From positions 1 to 15,868 of the forward strand of contig JBILVB010000092.1 of the NCBI GenBank assembly GCA_044370695.1: a stretch of DNA of 15,868 bases, written 5' to 3'. Source of the stretch: JBEIFW01 sp044370695 (GTDB lineage: Bacteria; Actinomycetota; Acidimicrobiia; Acidimicrobiales; Ilumatobacteraceae). A program made the translations under genes and the position numbers. The first letter of the stretch is position 1, and every line of letters starts with the position of its first letter. Below are positions 1 to 7,664 of this stretch, piece by piece. The notes beneath the pieces are model-generated. The model did no database searches and had not been told where the DNA came from. It worked only from the letters and a program-made list of their open reading frames with translations.

Positions 1-31
1 GGTGACCGACACGGTACCGCGGGTGGTGGGG

Positions 32-1018
32 TCAGAAGCCGAGGTGCTTGTCGACGACGCCGAGCAGCTCTCCGCCGTGCTGGGCCCGGCGGAGGTTCTC
101 GCAGAAGCGCTCGATGTTGCGGCGCCCCCGGAGCTGGCTGGCGCCGGCGGTGTGGGGGGTCATCACGACGTTGTCGAGCGTCCACAGCGGGTGGTCGGCC
201 GGGAGCGGCTCGATCGGGGCGACGTCGAGCGCGGCGCCGGCGAGCGGGCCGGATCGCAGGGCGGCCACGAGCGAGTCGCCGTCGACGATCTCGCCCCGGG
301 TGACGTTCACCAGGAAGCTGCCGTCGCGCATGCGTCCGAACGCAGCGGCGTTGAACAGACCCCGGGTGTCGTCGGTGAGCGGGCAGCAGACCGCGACGAC
401 GTCGGACTGCTCGAGCAGCAGGCCGAGCTTGATGAGCGGCCACACCTCGGCCACGCCGTCCGACGGCGCGACGGCGAGCGCGTCGACGGCGATGACGTCC
501 ATCCCGAACGCCACGGCCCGGCGCGCCATCGCGCGGCCGGTCCCCCCGAAGCCGACGATCCCCATCGTCATGCCCTCGAGCTCGATCTCCTTGGCCCGCA
601 TGGCTTCGCGATGGTTCCAGCCGTCGGGCCCGAGGCGCAGCGCGGTGTGGATCTGGCGGGTGAGCGCGAGCAGCAGGCCGAAGCCGGTGTCGGCCAGGTG
701 GCCGCCGACGAGGCCCTTTTCCCCGGTGAGCACGACGTCGCTGTCGACCATCTTCGGGTAGCAGAACGCGTCCATGCCCGACGCGATGGCGTGCACCCAA
801 CGCAGCTTGGGCGCAGCGTCGAAGAGCCGCTCGGGGATGAAGCCGAGGATCACCTCGACGTCGGCAGCCTGACCGAAGGCATCCCGGAGTGATGGGGCGA
901 CACGCACCGTCGATCCGGGCGGTGCGGCGGCCTCGATCGAGGCGATCTCCTCCTCGGAGATCGACGGCAGCGTGAGGCCCAGGGTGACCAGGATCGTGAC
1001 CGGTCCGTTCAGCTCCAT
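32..1018 (-). CDS. D-2-hydroxyacid dehydrogenase, NAD(P)-dependent
   Basis: A 328-residue protein of the D-isomer 2-hydroxyacid dehydrogenase family, which interconverts 2-keto acids and D-2-hydroxy acids with NAD(P)H in the cytoplasm. The dinucleotide-binding Rossmann motif GFGGTG is at residues 156-161, inside the usual split catalytic domain. The family's catalytic trio is visible: Arg241 in NVTRGEIVD, a Glu near 270 in DVAPIEPLP, and His289 in MTPHTAG. Length is normal for the family. The ATG start is supported by an AGGAG on the minus strand at 1024-1028, five bases away. The gene is divergent from the VOC gene, with a 59-bp gap that may hold promoters for both. Its substrate cannot be told from sequence; relatives include glyoxylate/hydroxypyruvate reductases and phosphoglycerate dehydrogenase-like enzymes. 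Confidence 0.93.
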   Translation of the reverse strand: MELNGPVTILVTLGLTLPSISEEEIASIEAAAPPGSTVRVAPSLRDAFGQAADVEVILGFIPERLFDAAPKLRWVHAIASGMDAFCYPKMVDSDVVLTGEKGLVGGHLADTGFGLLLALTRQIHTALRLGPDGWNHREAMRAKEIELEGMTMGIVGFGGTGRAMARRAVAFGMDVIAVDALAVAPSDGVAEVWPLIKLGLLLEQSDVVAVCCPLTDDTRGLFNAAAFGRMRDGSFLVNVTRGEIVDGDSLVAALRSGPLAGAALDVAPIEPLPADHPLWTLDNVVMTPHTAGASQLRGRRNIERFCENLRRAQHGGELLGVVDKHLGF

Positions 1019-1077
1019 GCGCGCTCCTGCTCCTCGGTCCCCCGAAGCGACGGTAGCAAGCGGGCAGACTGGCGCTC

Positions 1078-1593
1078 GTGCGCATGGGGCCGATCGGACA
1101 ACTGGGCTATGCGGTGCTCGACGTCGACCGCTGGGTGGAGGACTTCCTGGCCGCCGGGGTGGGGCCGTGGTGGACCTACCGGGCGCTCGCCCCGGACGAG
1201 TTCGTGTACCGGGGCGAGCCGACGGCCGCTCGGTTCGACTGCGCGATCAGCTTCTCGGGCGGCCTGATGCTCGAGGTGATTGCGCCGGTCGACGACGAGC
1301 CGTCGCCCTACCGCGACTTCCTCGCCTCGGGCCGCGAGGGTCTCCAACACCTCTGCTACTTCCCCGACGATGCCGATGCCGCCGGACGGACCCTCGTGGA
1401 CGCCGGGCACCGTTGCGTGGTCGACGGCCACACCGGCGGGTTCGCGTTCCGCTACTACGAGCCGGTCACGGCGGTCGGTCGGGCCGGGCGTGAACTGGTC
1501 GAGATCGGCCGTCGTGACGTCGCGACCCGACGGCGTCACGACGCCATGGTCACCGTGTGCGCCGACTGGGACGGTCGTGACCCGAGACGCTGA
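1078..1593 (+). CDS. VOC-fold (glyoxalase/epimerase-like) protein
   Basis: A 171-residue vicinal-oxygen-chelate protein resembling the methylmalonyl-CoA epimerase/glyoxalase branch. It opens with IGQLGYAVLDVD, followed by a second half with LQHLCYFPDD, giving two beta-alpha-beta-beta-beta modules. Plausible metal ligands are Glu66 (LMLEVIAP), His91 and Glu142 (RELVEIGR). The first ligand, usually His in the opening strand, appears as Gln8, so metal binding or chemistry may differ from true epimerases. The GTG at 1078 has no clear Shine-Dalgarno; ATG at 1084 is an alternative. The gene heads a plus-strand run and its end overlaps the likely start of the serine hydrolase by 17 bp, so the two are probably co-transcribed. 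Function is not assignable beyond the fold. Confidence 0.85.
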   Translation: MRMGPIGQLGYAVLDVDRWVEDFLAAGVGPWWTYRALAPDEFVYRGEPTAARFDCAISFSGGLMLEVIAPVDDEPSPYRDFLASGREGLQHLCYFPDDADAAGRTLVDAGHRCVVDGHTGGFAFRYYEPVTAVGRAGRELVEIGRRDVATRRRHDAMVTVCADWDGRDPRR

Positions 1594-2968
1594 CGTCGCG
1601 GTGACTGCCGCCCGGCGTGCGGCCGTCGCCTACCTGTCGCAGTGGCTCGCATTCCAGGTGCGCTCGACATGGCAGCCCGGCGTCTCGGTCGCGGTCACCC
1701 ACCACGGCCGGCTCGTGCACGCGAGCGCCCACGGCGTCGCCGACCCGGGAACCGGTGCGCCACTCACCCCGGCCCACCGGTTCCGGATCGCCTCCCACTC
1801 CAAGACGTTCACCGCCGTCGGGATCCTCGCGTTGCGGGCCCAGGGCCGGCTCCGCCTCGACGATCCGGTGGGCACCCACGTCGAGGGTCTGCACCCGGCG
1901 GTGGCCGCGGCCACGGTGGCCGACGTGCTCACCCACACCGCCGGGCTGACCCGCGACGGCGACGACACCGGCCAATGGGCCGACCGGCGGCCGTTCCTCG
2001 ACGCCGGCGAGCTTCGGGCCGTTCTCGCGCAGGCCCCGGTGCTCGACCGGGCCGCTCGGTTCAAGTACTCGAACATCGGCTACGGCCTGGCGGGGTTGGT
2101 GATCGAGGGCGCCACCGGGGAGCCGTACCGGGACTGGATCGTGCGCCACGTGATCCGACCCGCAGGGCTGGCCGACACGACCCCCGACGTGGACACCGCC
2201 GCAGGTCCGATCGCCGTCGGGCATTCGGGGGCGCTGCCCCTCGGGCGCCGCGTGGCGATCCCGGGCCGCAACGACACCGGTGCGCTGGCGGCCGCAACGG
2301 GGTTCGTGTCGACGGCGTCCGACGTGGCCCGGTTCGTGGCGCAGCTCGACCCGGCCGCGTCCCGCAGCGTGCTCGACGTGACGTCTCGCCGTGAGCTCCT
2401 CGCCCGGCGGTGGGCGGTGCCCGACGACGCCGGGGGCCGCAGCTACGGCCTGGGCACGATCACGGTCGCGCATCACGGCACGGCGACGGTCGGTCACAGC
2501 GGCGCGTTCCAGGGCTACGCGTCGCGTACCGCCCTGGTGCCGGGCGAGGGGTGGTGCGTGTCCATGCTCACCAACGCGATCGACGGGCCGGCGTCGCCGT
2601 GGTGCGACGGCGCGCTGTCGATCCTGCGCCGCTTCGCCTGCGACGGTGCCCCCACGGCGGCGGTTCGGTCCTGGACGGGCCGATGGTGGGACCTGTGGTC
2701 GGTCACGGACCTGGTGCCCGTCGGAGACCGGGTGCTGGCCGCCGCACCGGCCCAGGCCGACCCGTTCGCCGACGCCCCGGTGCTGGCCGTCACCGGGCGC
2801 GACACGGCCGTGATCGAGCGGGCCGGCGGGTTCTCGAGCCACGGCCAGCGGGTGCGCCGGGTGCGGGCCGGTGGTCGGGGTCCGGTGGTCGCGGTGGAGT
2901 TCGCCGGCGGCCGCAAGCTCCCGGAGGAACCGTTCGCCGCCGAGCTGGCCGATCGCTACGGTCGCTGA
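1577..2968 (+). CDS. Beta-lactamase-fold serine hydrolase (class C/esterase-like)
   Basis: About 463 residues of the PF00144-type serine hydrolase family (class C beta-lactamases, D-aminopeptidases, EstB-like esterases). From the chosen start the nucleophile motif SxxK is S73-H-S-K76 in RIASHSKTFTAVG. The second-site tyrosine motif YSN is at 164-166, and a late GHSGAFQGY supplies the HxG equivalent of the KTG triad. HTAGL near residue 120 is also typical. I see no signal peptide at either plausible start, so a cytoplasmic esterase or amidase is more likely than a secreted lactamase. GTG at 1577 has a weak GGGA at 1568-1571; GTG at 1601 is an alternative that removes the overlap with the VOC gene but lacks a ribosome site. 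The last ~120 residues are an extra C-terminal extension. Substrate unknown. Confidence 0.92.
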   Translation: MTRDADVAVTAARRAAVAYLSQWLAFQVRSTWQPGVSVAVTHHGRLVHASAHGVADPGTGAPLTPAHRFRIASHSKTFTAVGILALRAQGRLRLDDPVGTHVEGLHPAVAAATVADVLTHTAGLTRDGDDTGQWADRRPFLDAGELRAVLAQAPVLDRAARFKYSNIGYGLAGLVIEGATGEPYRDWIVRHVIRPAGLADTTPDVDTAAGPIAVGHSGALPLGRRVAIPGRNDTGALAAATGFVSTASDVARFVAQLDPAASRSVLDVTSRRELLARRWAVPDDAGGRSYGLGTITVAHHGTATVGHSGAFQGYASRTALVPGEGWCVSMLTNAIDGPASPWCDGALSILRRFACDGAPTAAVRSWTGRWWDLWSVTDLVPVGDRVLAAAPAQADPFADAPVLAVTGRDTAVIERAGGFSSHGQRVRRVRAGGRGPVVAVEFAGGRKLPEEPFAAELADRYGR

Positions 2969-2973
2969 CCACC

Positions 2974-3369
2974 ATGGCCTTCGGATCGGTCCGCCATCAC
3001 GTTCGCATCGCCCGCCCGGCCGAGGAGGTGTGGGCGCTCGTGGGCGACCCGGCCCGGCTGCCCGAGTGGTGGCCCGGTATCGACGCCTGCCAGGTGAGCG
3101 GGACGACGCGAGTGATCACGCTCGGCTCGGGGATCCCGATGCCCGAGGAGCTGCTCGTCGTCGACCAAGTGCAGCGCCGCCTCCAGTACCGGATCGCCGC
3201 GCCGATGTTCTCGTTCCACCGCAGCACCCTCGACGTGCTCGACCTCGGAGATGGCACCTGCGTCGTGGTCTACGCCGCCGACGCCGATCCACGCACGATG
3301 GCGCTCGTCATCGCCGGCGCCGCCGCCGGCGCCCTCGACGAACTGAAGCGAATGATGGAGGCCTCCTGA
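2974..3369 (+). CDS. SRPBCC-fold protein (polyketide cyclase/lipid-transport-like)
   Basis: A 131-residue START/SRPBCC-fold protein. The N-terminal pattern is typical of the polyketide_cyc2 group: VRIARPAEEVWALVGDPARL, then PEWWPGI. The later strand RSTLDVLDLGDGTCVVVY and the long C-terminal helix (AGALDELKRMMEA) fit as well. Such proteins bind hydrophobic ligands in a deep cavity, and some act as cyclases or dehydratases. No catalytic residue can be named. The start is the ATG five bases after the serine hydrolase stop, and its stop overlaps the sulfatase ATG by one base (TGATG), so it is part of the same transcript. A cofactor-free binding or enzymatic role beside the sulfatase and hydrolase is plausible but inferred. 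Confidence 0.88.
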   Translation: MAFGSVRHHVRIARPAEEVWALVGDPARLPEWWPGIDACQVSGTTRVITLGSGIPMPEELLVVDQVQRRLQYRIAAPMFSFHRSTLDVLDLGDGTCVVVYAADADPRTMALVIAGAAAGALDELKRMMEAS

Positions 3370-4904
3370 TGGGACGCAAGATCCTGTTCGTCACGACCGA
3401 CCAGCAGCGCTACGACACGTTGGGCTGCAACGGTGGGATCCTGTCGCGGACCCCGGTGGTGGACGGCCTCGCCGCGGCCGGGCGCCGCTACGAGCGGGCC
3501 CACCCGCAGTCGGTGGTGTGCATGCCGTCGCGCTCGACGATGCTCACCGGCCAGCACCCGAGCACCCACGGCGTGTGGATGAACGGGGTGCCGTTGCCGG
3601 CCGACGCACCGTCGGTGGCCGAGGTGCTCCACGGCGCCGGGTACCGCACGGCGCTCGTCGGCAAGCCGCACTTCGAGCCGTTCCTCGATCCGTTCGCCCG
3701 CTACCCGGAGAACCGCTTCGCCCGCTTCGGGCAGCCCGGGCTACACCGGGGTTTCGAGCACCTCGAGTTCGCGACGCACGGAGCGGTCGGTCCGCTGCAC
3801 TACGCCCGCTGGCTCGCGGCGGAGCATCCCGAGGCGGTCGGCAACTTCTACCCGGTGCTCGACGGCGGCCTCGAGGTGAACGCGGCCGGCGGCGGGGCCA
3901 CCGGCGCCCCGCAGGTGCACGACAACCCGATCCCGCGGGAGTGGTATCACACCGACTGGGTCGCCGATCGCACGATCGCCTGGCTCGACTCGCTCGATCC
4001 GGCCGACGACTGGTTCTGCTGGATGAGCTTCCCCGACCCGCACCACCCGTGGGATCCGCCGGCGTCGGAGCTGCACCGGGTCGACTGGAGCGAGGTGCCC
4101 CTGCCGGCCGGTTATCCGGTCGACGCAGCGGCGCGCGAGGCGATCCTCGACGCGAAGCCGCGGCACTGGCGGGCCTGGTATGACGGCCGCCTGGTGTCGA
4201 ACTACGAGGCGCCGCTGGCCTGGGTGCCGGCCACGCTGACCGCCGATCAGGTTCGGGAGGTCAACGCCCGCAACGCGGTCGAGGTCGAGCTGATCGACGA
4301 GGCGCTCGGCCGGGTGCTGGCCGCGATCGATCGGCGGGGCTGGGGCGCAGACACCGACGTGGTGTTCACCACCGACCACGGTGAGCTGCAGGGCGATTTC
4401 GGATTGCTGTTCAAGGGCCCGTACCACGTCGACGGACTGATGCGACTCCCGCTCGTGTGGCGGCCGGCGCCGTCGACCGGTGCGTCGCCGTCGTCGGTGA
4501 CCCGGCCGGTGGGCCTGGTCGACCTGGCGCCGACGTTCTGCGCCATCGCCGGGGTGCCGGTGCCGGGGTGGATGGAGGGCCGGCCGCTGCCGGTCGACGA
4601 CGCCGACGCGGACGCGCGCGGGTTCGAGCGGGTGCTGACCGAGTGGGACTCCGAGCTGTTCGGCGTCGCAGTCCACCTGCGCACGGTCTACCGGGACGGG
4701 TGGGTGTGCACGACGTACCAGCCCGGCCACAGCCACGACGGGACCGAGGGCGAGCTGTACGACCTGGGGGCCGACCCGCTCCAGCAGGTGAACCGGTGGG
4801 ACGACCCGGCGGTTCGGTCCCACCGGGACGAGCTGGTGGCCGATCTCTGGGCGCACCAGCCCCCGATGCGGTCCCCCCGGCCCCTCGTGGTCGCACCGGT
4901 GTGA
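3369..4904 (+). CDS. Type I sulfatase (formylglycine-dependent, arylsulfatase family)
   Basis: A 511-residue alkaline-phosphatase-superfamily sulfatase that hydrolyses sulfate esters. The signature CMPSRSTMLTG begins at Cys51; the CxPSR context is the one converted to formylglycine by the FGE enzyme. Metal-binding residues are seen at the start (Asp11-Gln12 in TTDQQRYDT) and in TTDHGE (Asp336, His337). Lys349 in LLFKGPYH is the usual substrate/sulfate lysine. The C-terminal ELYDLGADPLQQVN is the standard sulfatase tail. Length is normal and no signal peptide is visible, so the enzyme is probably cytoplasmic and would act on an imported substrate. The ATG overlaps the SRPBCC stop by one base and has GGAGG at about 3354-3358. 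No formylglycine-generating enzyme gene is in the window, so activation must come from elsewhere in the genome. A phosphonate monoester hydrolase activity is an alternative. Confidence 0.94.
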   Translation: MGRKILFVTTDQQRYDTLGCNGGILSRTPVVDGLAAAGRRYERAHPQSVVCMPSRSTMLTGQHPSTHGVWMNGVPLPADAPSVAEVLHGAGYRTALVGKPHFEPFLDPFARYPENRFARFGQPGLHRGFEHLEFATHGAVGPLHYARWLAAEHPEAVGNFYPVLDGGLEVNAAGGGATGAPQVHDNPIPREWYHTDWVADRTIAWLDSLDPADDWFCWMSFPDPHHPWDPPASELHRVDWSEVPLPAGYPVDAAAREAILDAKPRHWRAWYDGRLVSNYEAPLAWVPATLTADQVREVNARNAVEVELIDEALGRVLAAIDRRGWGADTDVVFTTDHGELQGDFGLLFKGPYHVDGLMRLPLVWRPAPSTGASPSSVTRPVGLVDLAPTFCAIAGVPVPGWMEGRPLPVDDADADARGFERVLTEWDSELFGVAVHLRTVYRDGWVCTTYQPGHSHDGTEGELYDLGADPLQQVNRWDDPAVRSHRDELVADLWAHQPPMRSPRPLVVAPV

Positions 4905-4948
4905 CCAGGCCCTAACCTCCCGGCCGACATTCACTCGTCGTTCACCTT

Positions 4949-4956
4949 GGGGGAGG
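4949..4956 (+). promoter_or_regulatory. Strong ribosome binding site of the PEP-utilising protein
   Basis: GGGGGAGG lies four bases before the ATG at 4961. It is one of the clearest Shine-Dalgarno sequences in the window and fixes the start. Together with the 56-bp gap after the sulfatase it suggests the gene can be translated independently of the upstream run. Confidence 0.7.
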
Positions 4957-4960
4957 ACCG

Positions 4961-6703
4961 ATGGCGAGCACCCGCTGGATCGCCGACAACCACTACGACC
5001 CGAAGTACCCGTTCTGGACGAGGGCGAACGTCGGGGAGGTCCTGCCCGACCCGCCGAGCCCGGCGGGCTGGGACCTGGTGTTCGAGGGCGGCACGATCCT
5101 CGGCTGGCGCGACTGCATGACCGACCGGTTGGGGATCGGCGAGGACGAGGTCCACCTGGTCCGGCCGGAGGTGATGGGGGTCTTCGGCGGCTACGCCTAC
5201 CTCGGCATCACGTTGCTGCGCGTGTGGGCCGAGCGCACGCCCGGCTTCACCGCCGAGGCGCTCGACGCTGCGTACTTCGCCGGGCACCCGAACATCCCGC
5301 CGTACGTCGCCGAGCCGTGGCACACCAACCCGGCGACGACCGAGGTGATGACCGGTTGGCTCGGCTGGGTGATGGGCACCCGGGACCAGTCCGAACTCGA
5401 GACCGACCGGCTCGCAGCCCGGGCCGTGCGCGCGGCTCGTCCCGATCTGTCGACGCTGTCCGACGTCGAGTTGATCGAGCGGGCGTTGTCGTTCAAGCCG
5501 ATGATCCGCGACCTGTTCGACCAGCACATCAACCAGTCCGGCGCTGCGTCGATCGGGCCGGGGGTGATCACCGCCGTGTGCACGGCGCTCGGTGACCCGA
5601 GCAAGGCGATGCGGCTGCTCGCCGGCCTCGGCGGGGTCGACTCGGCCGCGCCGTCGTACGCCATGTGGGAGCTGTCCCGTGTCGTTCGGGCCGACGCCGG
5701 GTTGGCCGCTGCGTTCGATGCCGGCACCGACGGGTTGACCGAGCGGCTGCGGGCCGACGACTCGCCCGCGGCCCGGTCGTTCGTGGCCGCCCTGGACGAG
5801 TTCCTGGCCGAGTTCGGGTCGCGGGGGCCCAACGAGTGGGACATCCACGCGCCGACCTGGGAGATCCGGCCCGACCTGGTGCTCGCCCTCGTCGACCGGA
5901 TGCGTCTGGCCGACGACGATGCGTCGCCGACCGGCCACAACGCAACGGCCGAGGCCGAGCGAAAGGCCCTCGGGGACGAGATCGCCGCAGCGCTCGCCGG
6001 TGACCCCGAGACCCAGGGGCAGTTCCTCGCTGCGCTCGCCGCTGCGGCCACCTTCGTCCCCGGACGGGAACGGGCAAAGACCAACATCATCCGGGTGATC
6101 CAGGAGGTGCGGCTCGCCGTGTGGGAACTCGGTCGCCGTGCCGTGGCCCGCGGCCTGATGTCCGAACCGCGCGACGCCTGCCTGCTGTTCGGCGACGAGT
6201 TGCAGGCGCTCGCCGCCGGCACGCTCGCCGACGTCCCGGCGCTGGTGGCCGACCGCAAGGCGCACCTGGCGTGGCTCGAGTCGCTGGAGCCGCCGTTCCT
6301 GTTCGACACGCCGCCCCCGCCGAACACCGAGTGGCCCGCACGCGGGGCACACCGGGCGCCGACCGCAGCGGTGAGCGACTCGCTGTCGGGTCTGCCCGGC
6401 TGTCCCGGGGTGGCCCGCGGTCGGGCCCGGGTGATCCTGCACCCGTCGGACCCCACGGCGCTCGAGCCGGGCGACGTGCTGGTGGCCCCGATGACCGATC
6501 CGGCGTGGACGCCGCTGTTCGTCCCGGCGGCTGCGGTCGTCGTGAACGTCGGCGCTCCCTTGAGTCACGCAATCATCGTCAGCCGCGAGCTCGGCATCCC
6601 GTGCGTGGTGTCGGTGAACGAGGCCACCGAGCGCATTCCCGACGGGGCGCTCGTCGAGGTCAACGGCGACCTCGGCACCGTGACGGTGCTCGAGCTCCCC
6701 TGA
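4961..6703 (+). CDS. PEP-utilising enzyme, swivelling-His-domain protein without ATP-grasp
   Basis: A 580-residue protein of the PEP synthase/rifampicin phosphotransferase (RPH) superfamily. It begins with WTRANVGEVLPDPPSP, the element that in RPH-like enzymes follows the N-terminal ATP-grasp domain. A long helical central region follows, then a C-terminal swivelling phosphohistidine domain from about 470. That domain holds PLSHAIIVSRELGIPCVV with the candidate phospho-acceptor His536, and ends in DGALVEVNGDLGTVTVL. In full-length relatives the ATP-grasp domain phosphorylates this His from ATP and the His domain carries phosphate to pyruvate, rifamycin or another acceptor. No ATP-grasp domain is present here or in any neighbour, so a partner subunit encoded elsewhere or a changed role is implied. 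The gene sits 56 bp after the sulfatase and ends just before a large hairpin. Acceptor unknown. Confidence 0.88.
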   Translation: MASTRWIADNHYDPKYPFWTRANVGEVLPDPPSPAGWDLVFEGGTILGWRDCMTDRLGIGEDEVHLVRPEVMGVFGGYAYLGITLLRVWAERTPGFTAEALDAAYFAGHPNIPPYVAEPWHTNPATTEVMTGWLGWVMGTRDQSELETDRLAARAVRAARPDLSTLSDVELIERALSFKPMIRDLFDQHINQSGAASIGPGVITAVCTALGDPSKAMRLLAGLGGVDSAAPSYAMWELSRVVRADAGLAAAFDAGTDGLTERLRADDSPAARSFVAALDEFLAEFGSRGPNEWDIHAPTWEIRPDLVLALVDRMRLADDDASPTGHNATAEAERKALGDEIAAALAGDPETQGQFLAALAAAATFVPGRERAKTNIIRVIQEVRLAVWELGRRAVARGLMSEPRDACLLFGDELQALAAGTLADVPALVADRKAHLAWLESLEPPFLFDTPPPPNTEWPARGAHRAPTAAVSDSLSGLPGCPGVARGRARVILHPSDPTALEPGDVLVAPMTDPAWTPLFVPAAAVVVNVGAPLSHAIIVSRELGIPCVVSVNEATERIPDGALVEVNGDLGTVTVLELP

Positions 6704-6731
6704 CGGCGGGCTCCGGGTACGTCGCCGATGG

Positions 6732-7652
6732 TCACTGCGTGGCCGTGCCGGCGGGCACGGCCACGCAGTGGCGTTCGTAGAGCCGGCGCCACTCGTCGAA
6801 CCTCAGGTACTGCCACAGCGACGTCTGTCGGGTGATCGCCGTGAACTTGGGGAAGCCGATGCCGAGCTGCCACGGCTCGAGGACGACGAAGTTGTTGGCG
6901 ATCGAGAGGTCGGACAGGTGGGCCTGGTCGTCCCGGTGGAGTCCCGTGTGTTCGTAGTCGACGTCGAACCCGTGACGCCGCAGGCACGACAGCCACAGGG
7001 TCTGCTCGTTGAAGTACCGGGGGGCCCAATTGCCAGGGATCAGGTCCGGGTCCGGTCGTGGCCGGCCCCGGAGCCAGCAGGCGTTCGCCGCTTCGTCGAT
7101 GAGCGGGGTGTCCCACAACCGACGCACGTCCGGCGTGCGCCCGATGTGGACGCAGTCGGACGGGTGGAACAGGTACCCGGCCATCGTCGAGGACGGCCGG
7201 GTGGCGATGGAGGCGGTGAGCAGCCGGTCGTCGAACACTCGGAGATCCGGGTGCCGCTCGCGGTGGACGCCGATCCAGTCGACGAACCCGTCGTGATGCA
7301 ACGGGGTGTCGTTGCGCAACTTGACCGCCCACGGGCGCTCGGCCCGGGCCAAACCGTTGCGGGTCGAGGTGATCATGCGATTGGTGTTGAACGGCTTGCC
7401 GCTGGCGGAGCGGTCGCCAACCCGGTAGTCGGCCGACCCGGGGTCGTCGTTGAGCACCACGACGTCGGCGTCGAGCCCGACGACGTCCGCGCCCTTCCAG
7501 GTCGACACGATGAGCTGCGCCCCGGGCAGGACGCGCCGGATGGATGCGACCGTCGCAGCGAGCAGGTCGGTGGCGGGTCCCTGCACGACGACGGAGAAAT
7601 CGGCGGGTCCGGTCGGGGAGTTCTTCAACGCGGCCTCCAGGCGGTCACCCAT
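6732..7652 (-). CDS. WavE-family glycosyltransferase (lipopolysaccharide/capsule synthesis)
   Basis: A 306-residue protein matching the WavE family, named after a Vibrio cholerae LPS core gene. Family hallmarks are FSVVVQGP near the N-terminus, IRRVLPGAQLIVSTWKG, VVLNDDPGS, NTNRMITSTRNGL and AVKLRNDTPL. The KLRND segment occupies the place of the metal/nucleotide-binding acidic motif. The enzyme is expected to add a sugar to a surface glycan at the cytoplasmic face; the sugar is unknown. ATG at 7652 has no ribosome site, whereas TTG at 7628 has a perfect GGAGG five bases upstream and would give 298 residues, still upstream of the first conserved strand. The gene is back to back with the GT2-like gene. 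Its last codons lie in the terminator hairpin, giving the C-terminus HCVAVPAGTATQ. Confidence 0.88.
   Translation of the reverse strand: MGDRLEAALKNSPTGPADFSVVVQGPATDLLAATVASIRRVLPGAQLIVSTWKGADVVGLDADVVVLNDDPGSADYRVGDRSASGKPFNTNRMITSTRNGLARAERPWAVKLRNDTPLHHDGFVDWIGVHRERHPDLRVFDDRLLTASIATRPSSTMAGYLFHPSDCVHIGRTPDVRRLWDTPLIDEAANACWLRGRPRPDPDLIPGNWAPRYFNEQTLWLSCLRRHGFDVDYEHTGLHRDDQAHLSDLSIANNFVVLEPWQLGIGFPKFTAITRQTSLWQYLRFDEWRRLYERHCVAVPAGTATQ
6733..6770. terminator. Perfect 17-bp inverted repeat, probable bidirectional terminator
   Basis: CACTGCGTGGCCGTGCC (6733-6749) is followed by the loop GGCG (6750-6753) and its exact reverse complement (6754-6770). It lies between two convergent genes, 29 bp after the stop of the PEP-utilising gene, and overlaps the stop codon of the WavE gene (6732-6734). 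There is no T-tract on either strand, as is common for hairpin terminators in high-GC actinobacteria. The position and perfect GC-rich stem make a shared bidirectional terminator the best reading. It also encodes the last 12 residues of the WavE protein. Confidence 0.75.
7634..7638 (-). promoter_or_regulatory. Ribosome binding site supporting a TTG start for the WavE gene
   Basis: On the minus strand GGAGG is followed by five bases and then TTG (7626-7628). The ATG at 7652 has nothing comparable upstream. This favours the shorter protein and widens the space between the divergent starts to as much as 48 bp. Confidence 0.45.
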
Positions 7653-7664
7653 ACCGTCGGCGCG

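Noticed and set aside
1..31. Possible start of another minus-strand gene at the left edge
   Set aside because: A GTG on the minus strand (10-12) is all that is visible; too little sequence to support a gene.
2..892. Long plus-strand open frame opposite the D-2-hydroxyacid dehydrogenase
   Set aside because: It is antisense to a gene with full family motifs and has a low-complexity, His/Asp/Glu-rich translation with no recognisable domain. This is a GC-rich shadow.
4913..4918. TAACCT as a possible -10 element before the PEP-utilising gene
   Set aside because: It fits TANNNT, but no convincing -35 lies 16-19 bases upstream, so it was not listed as a promoter.
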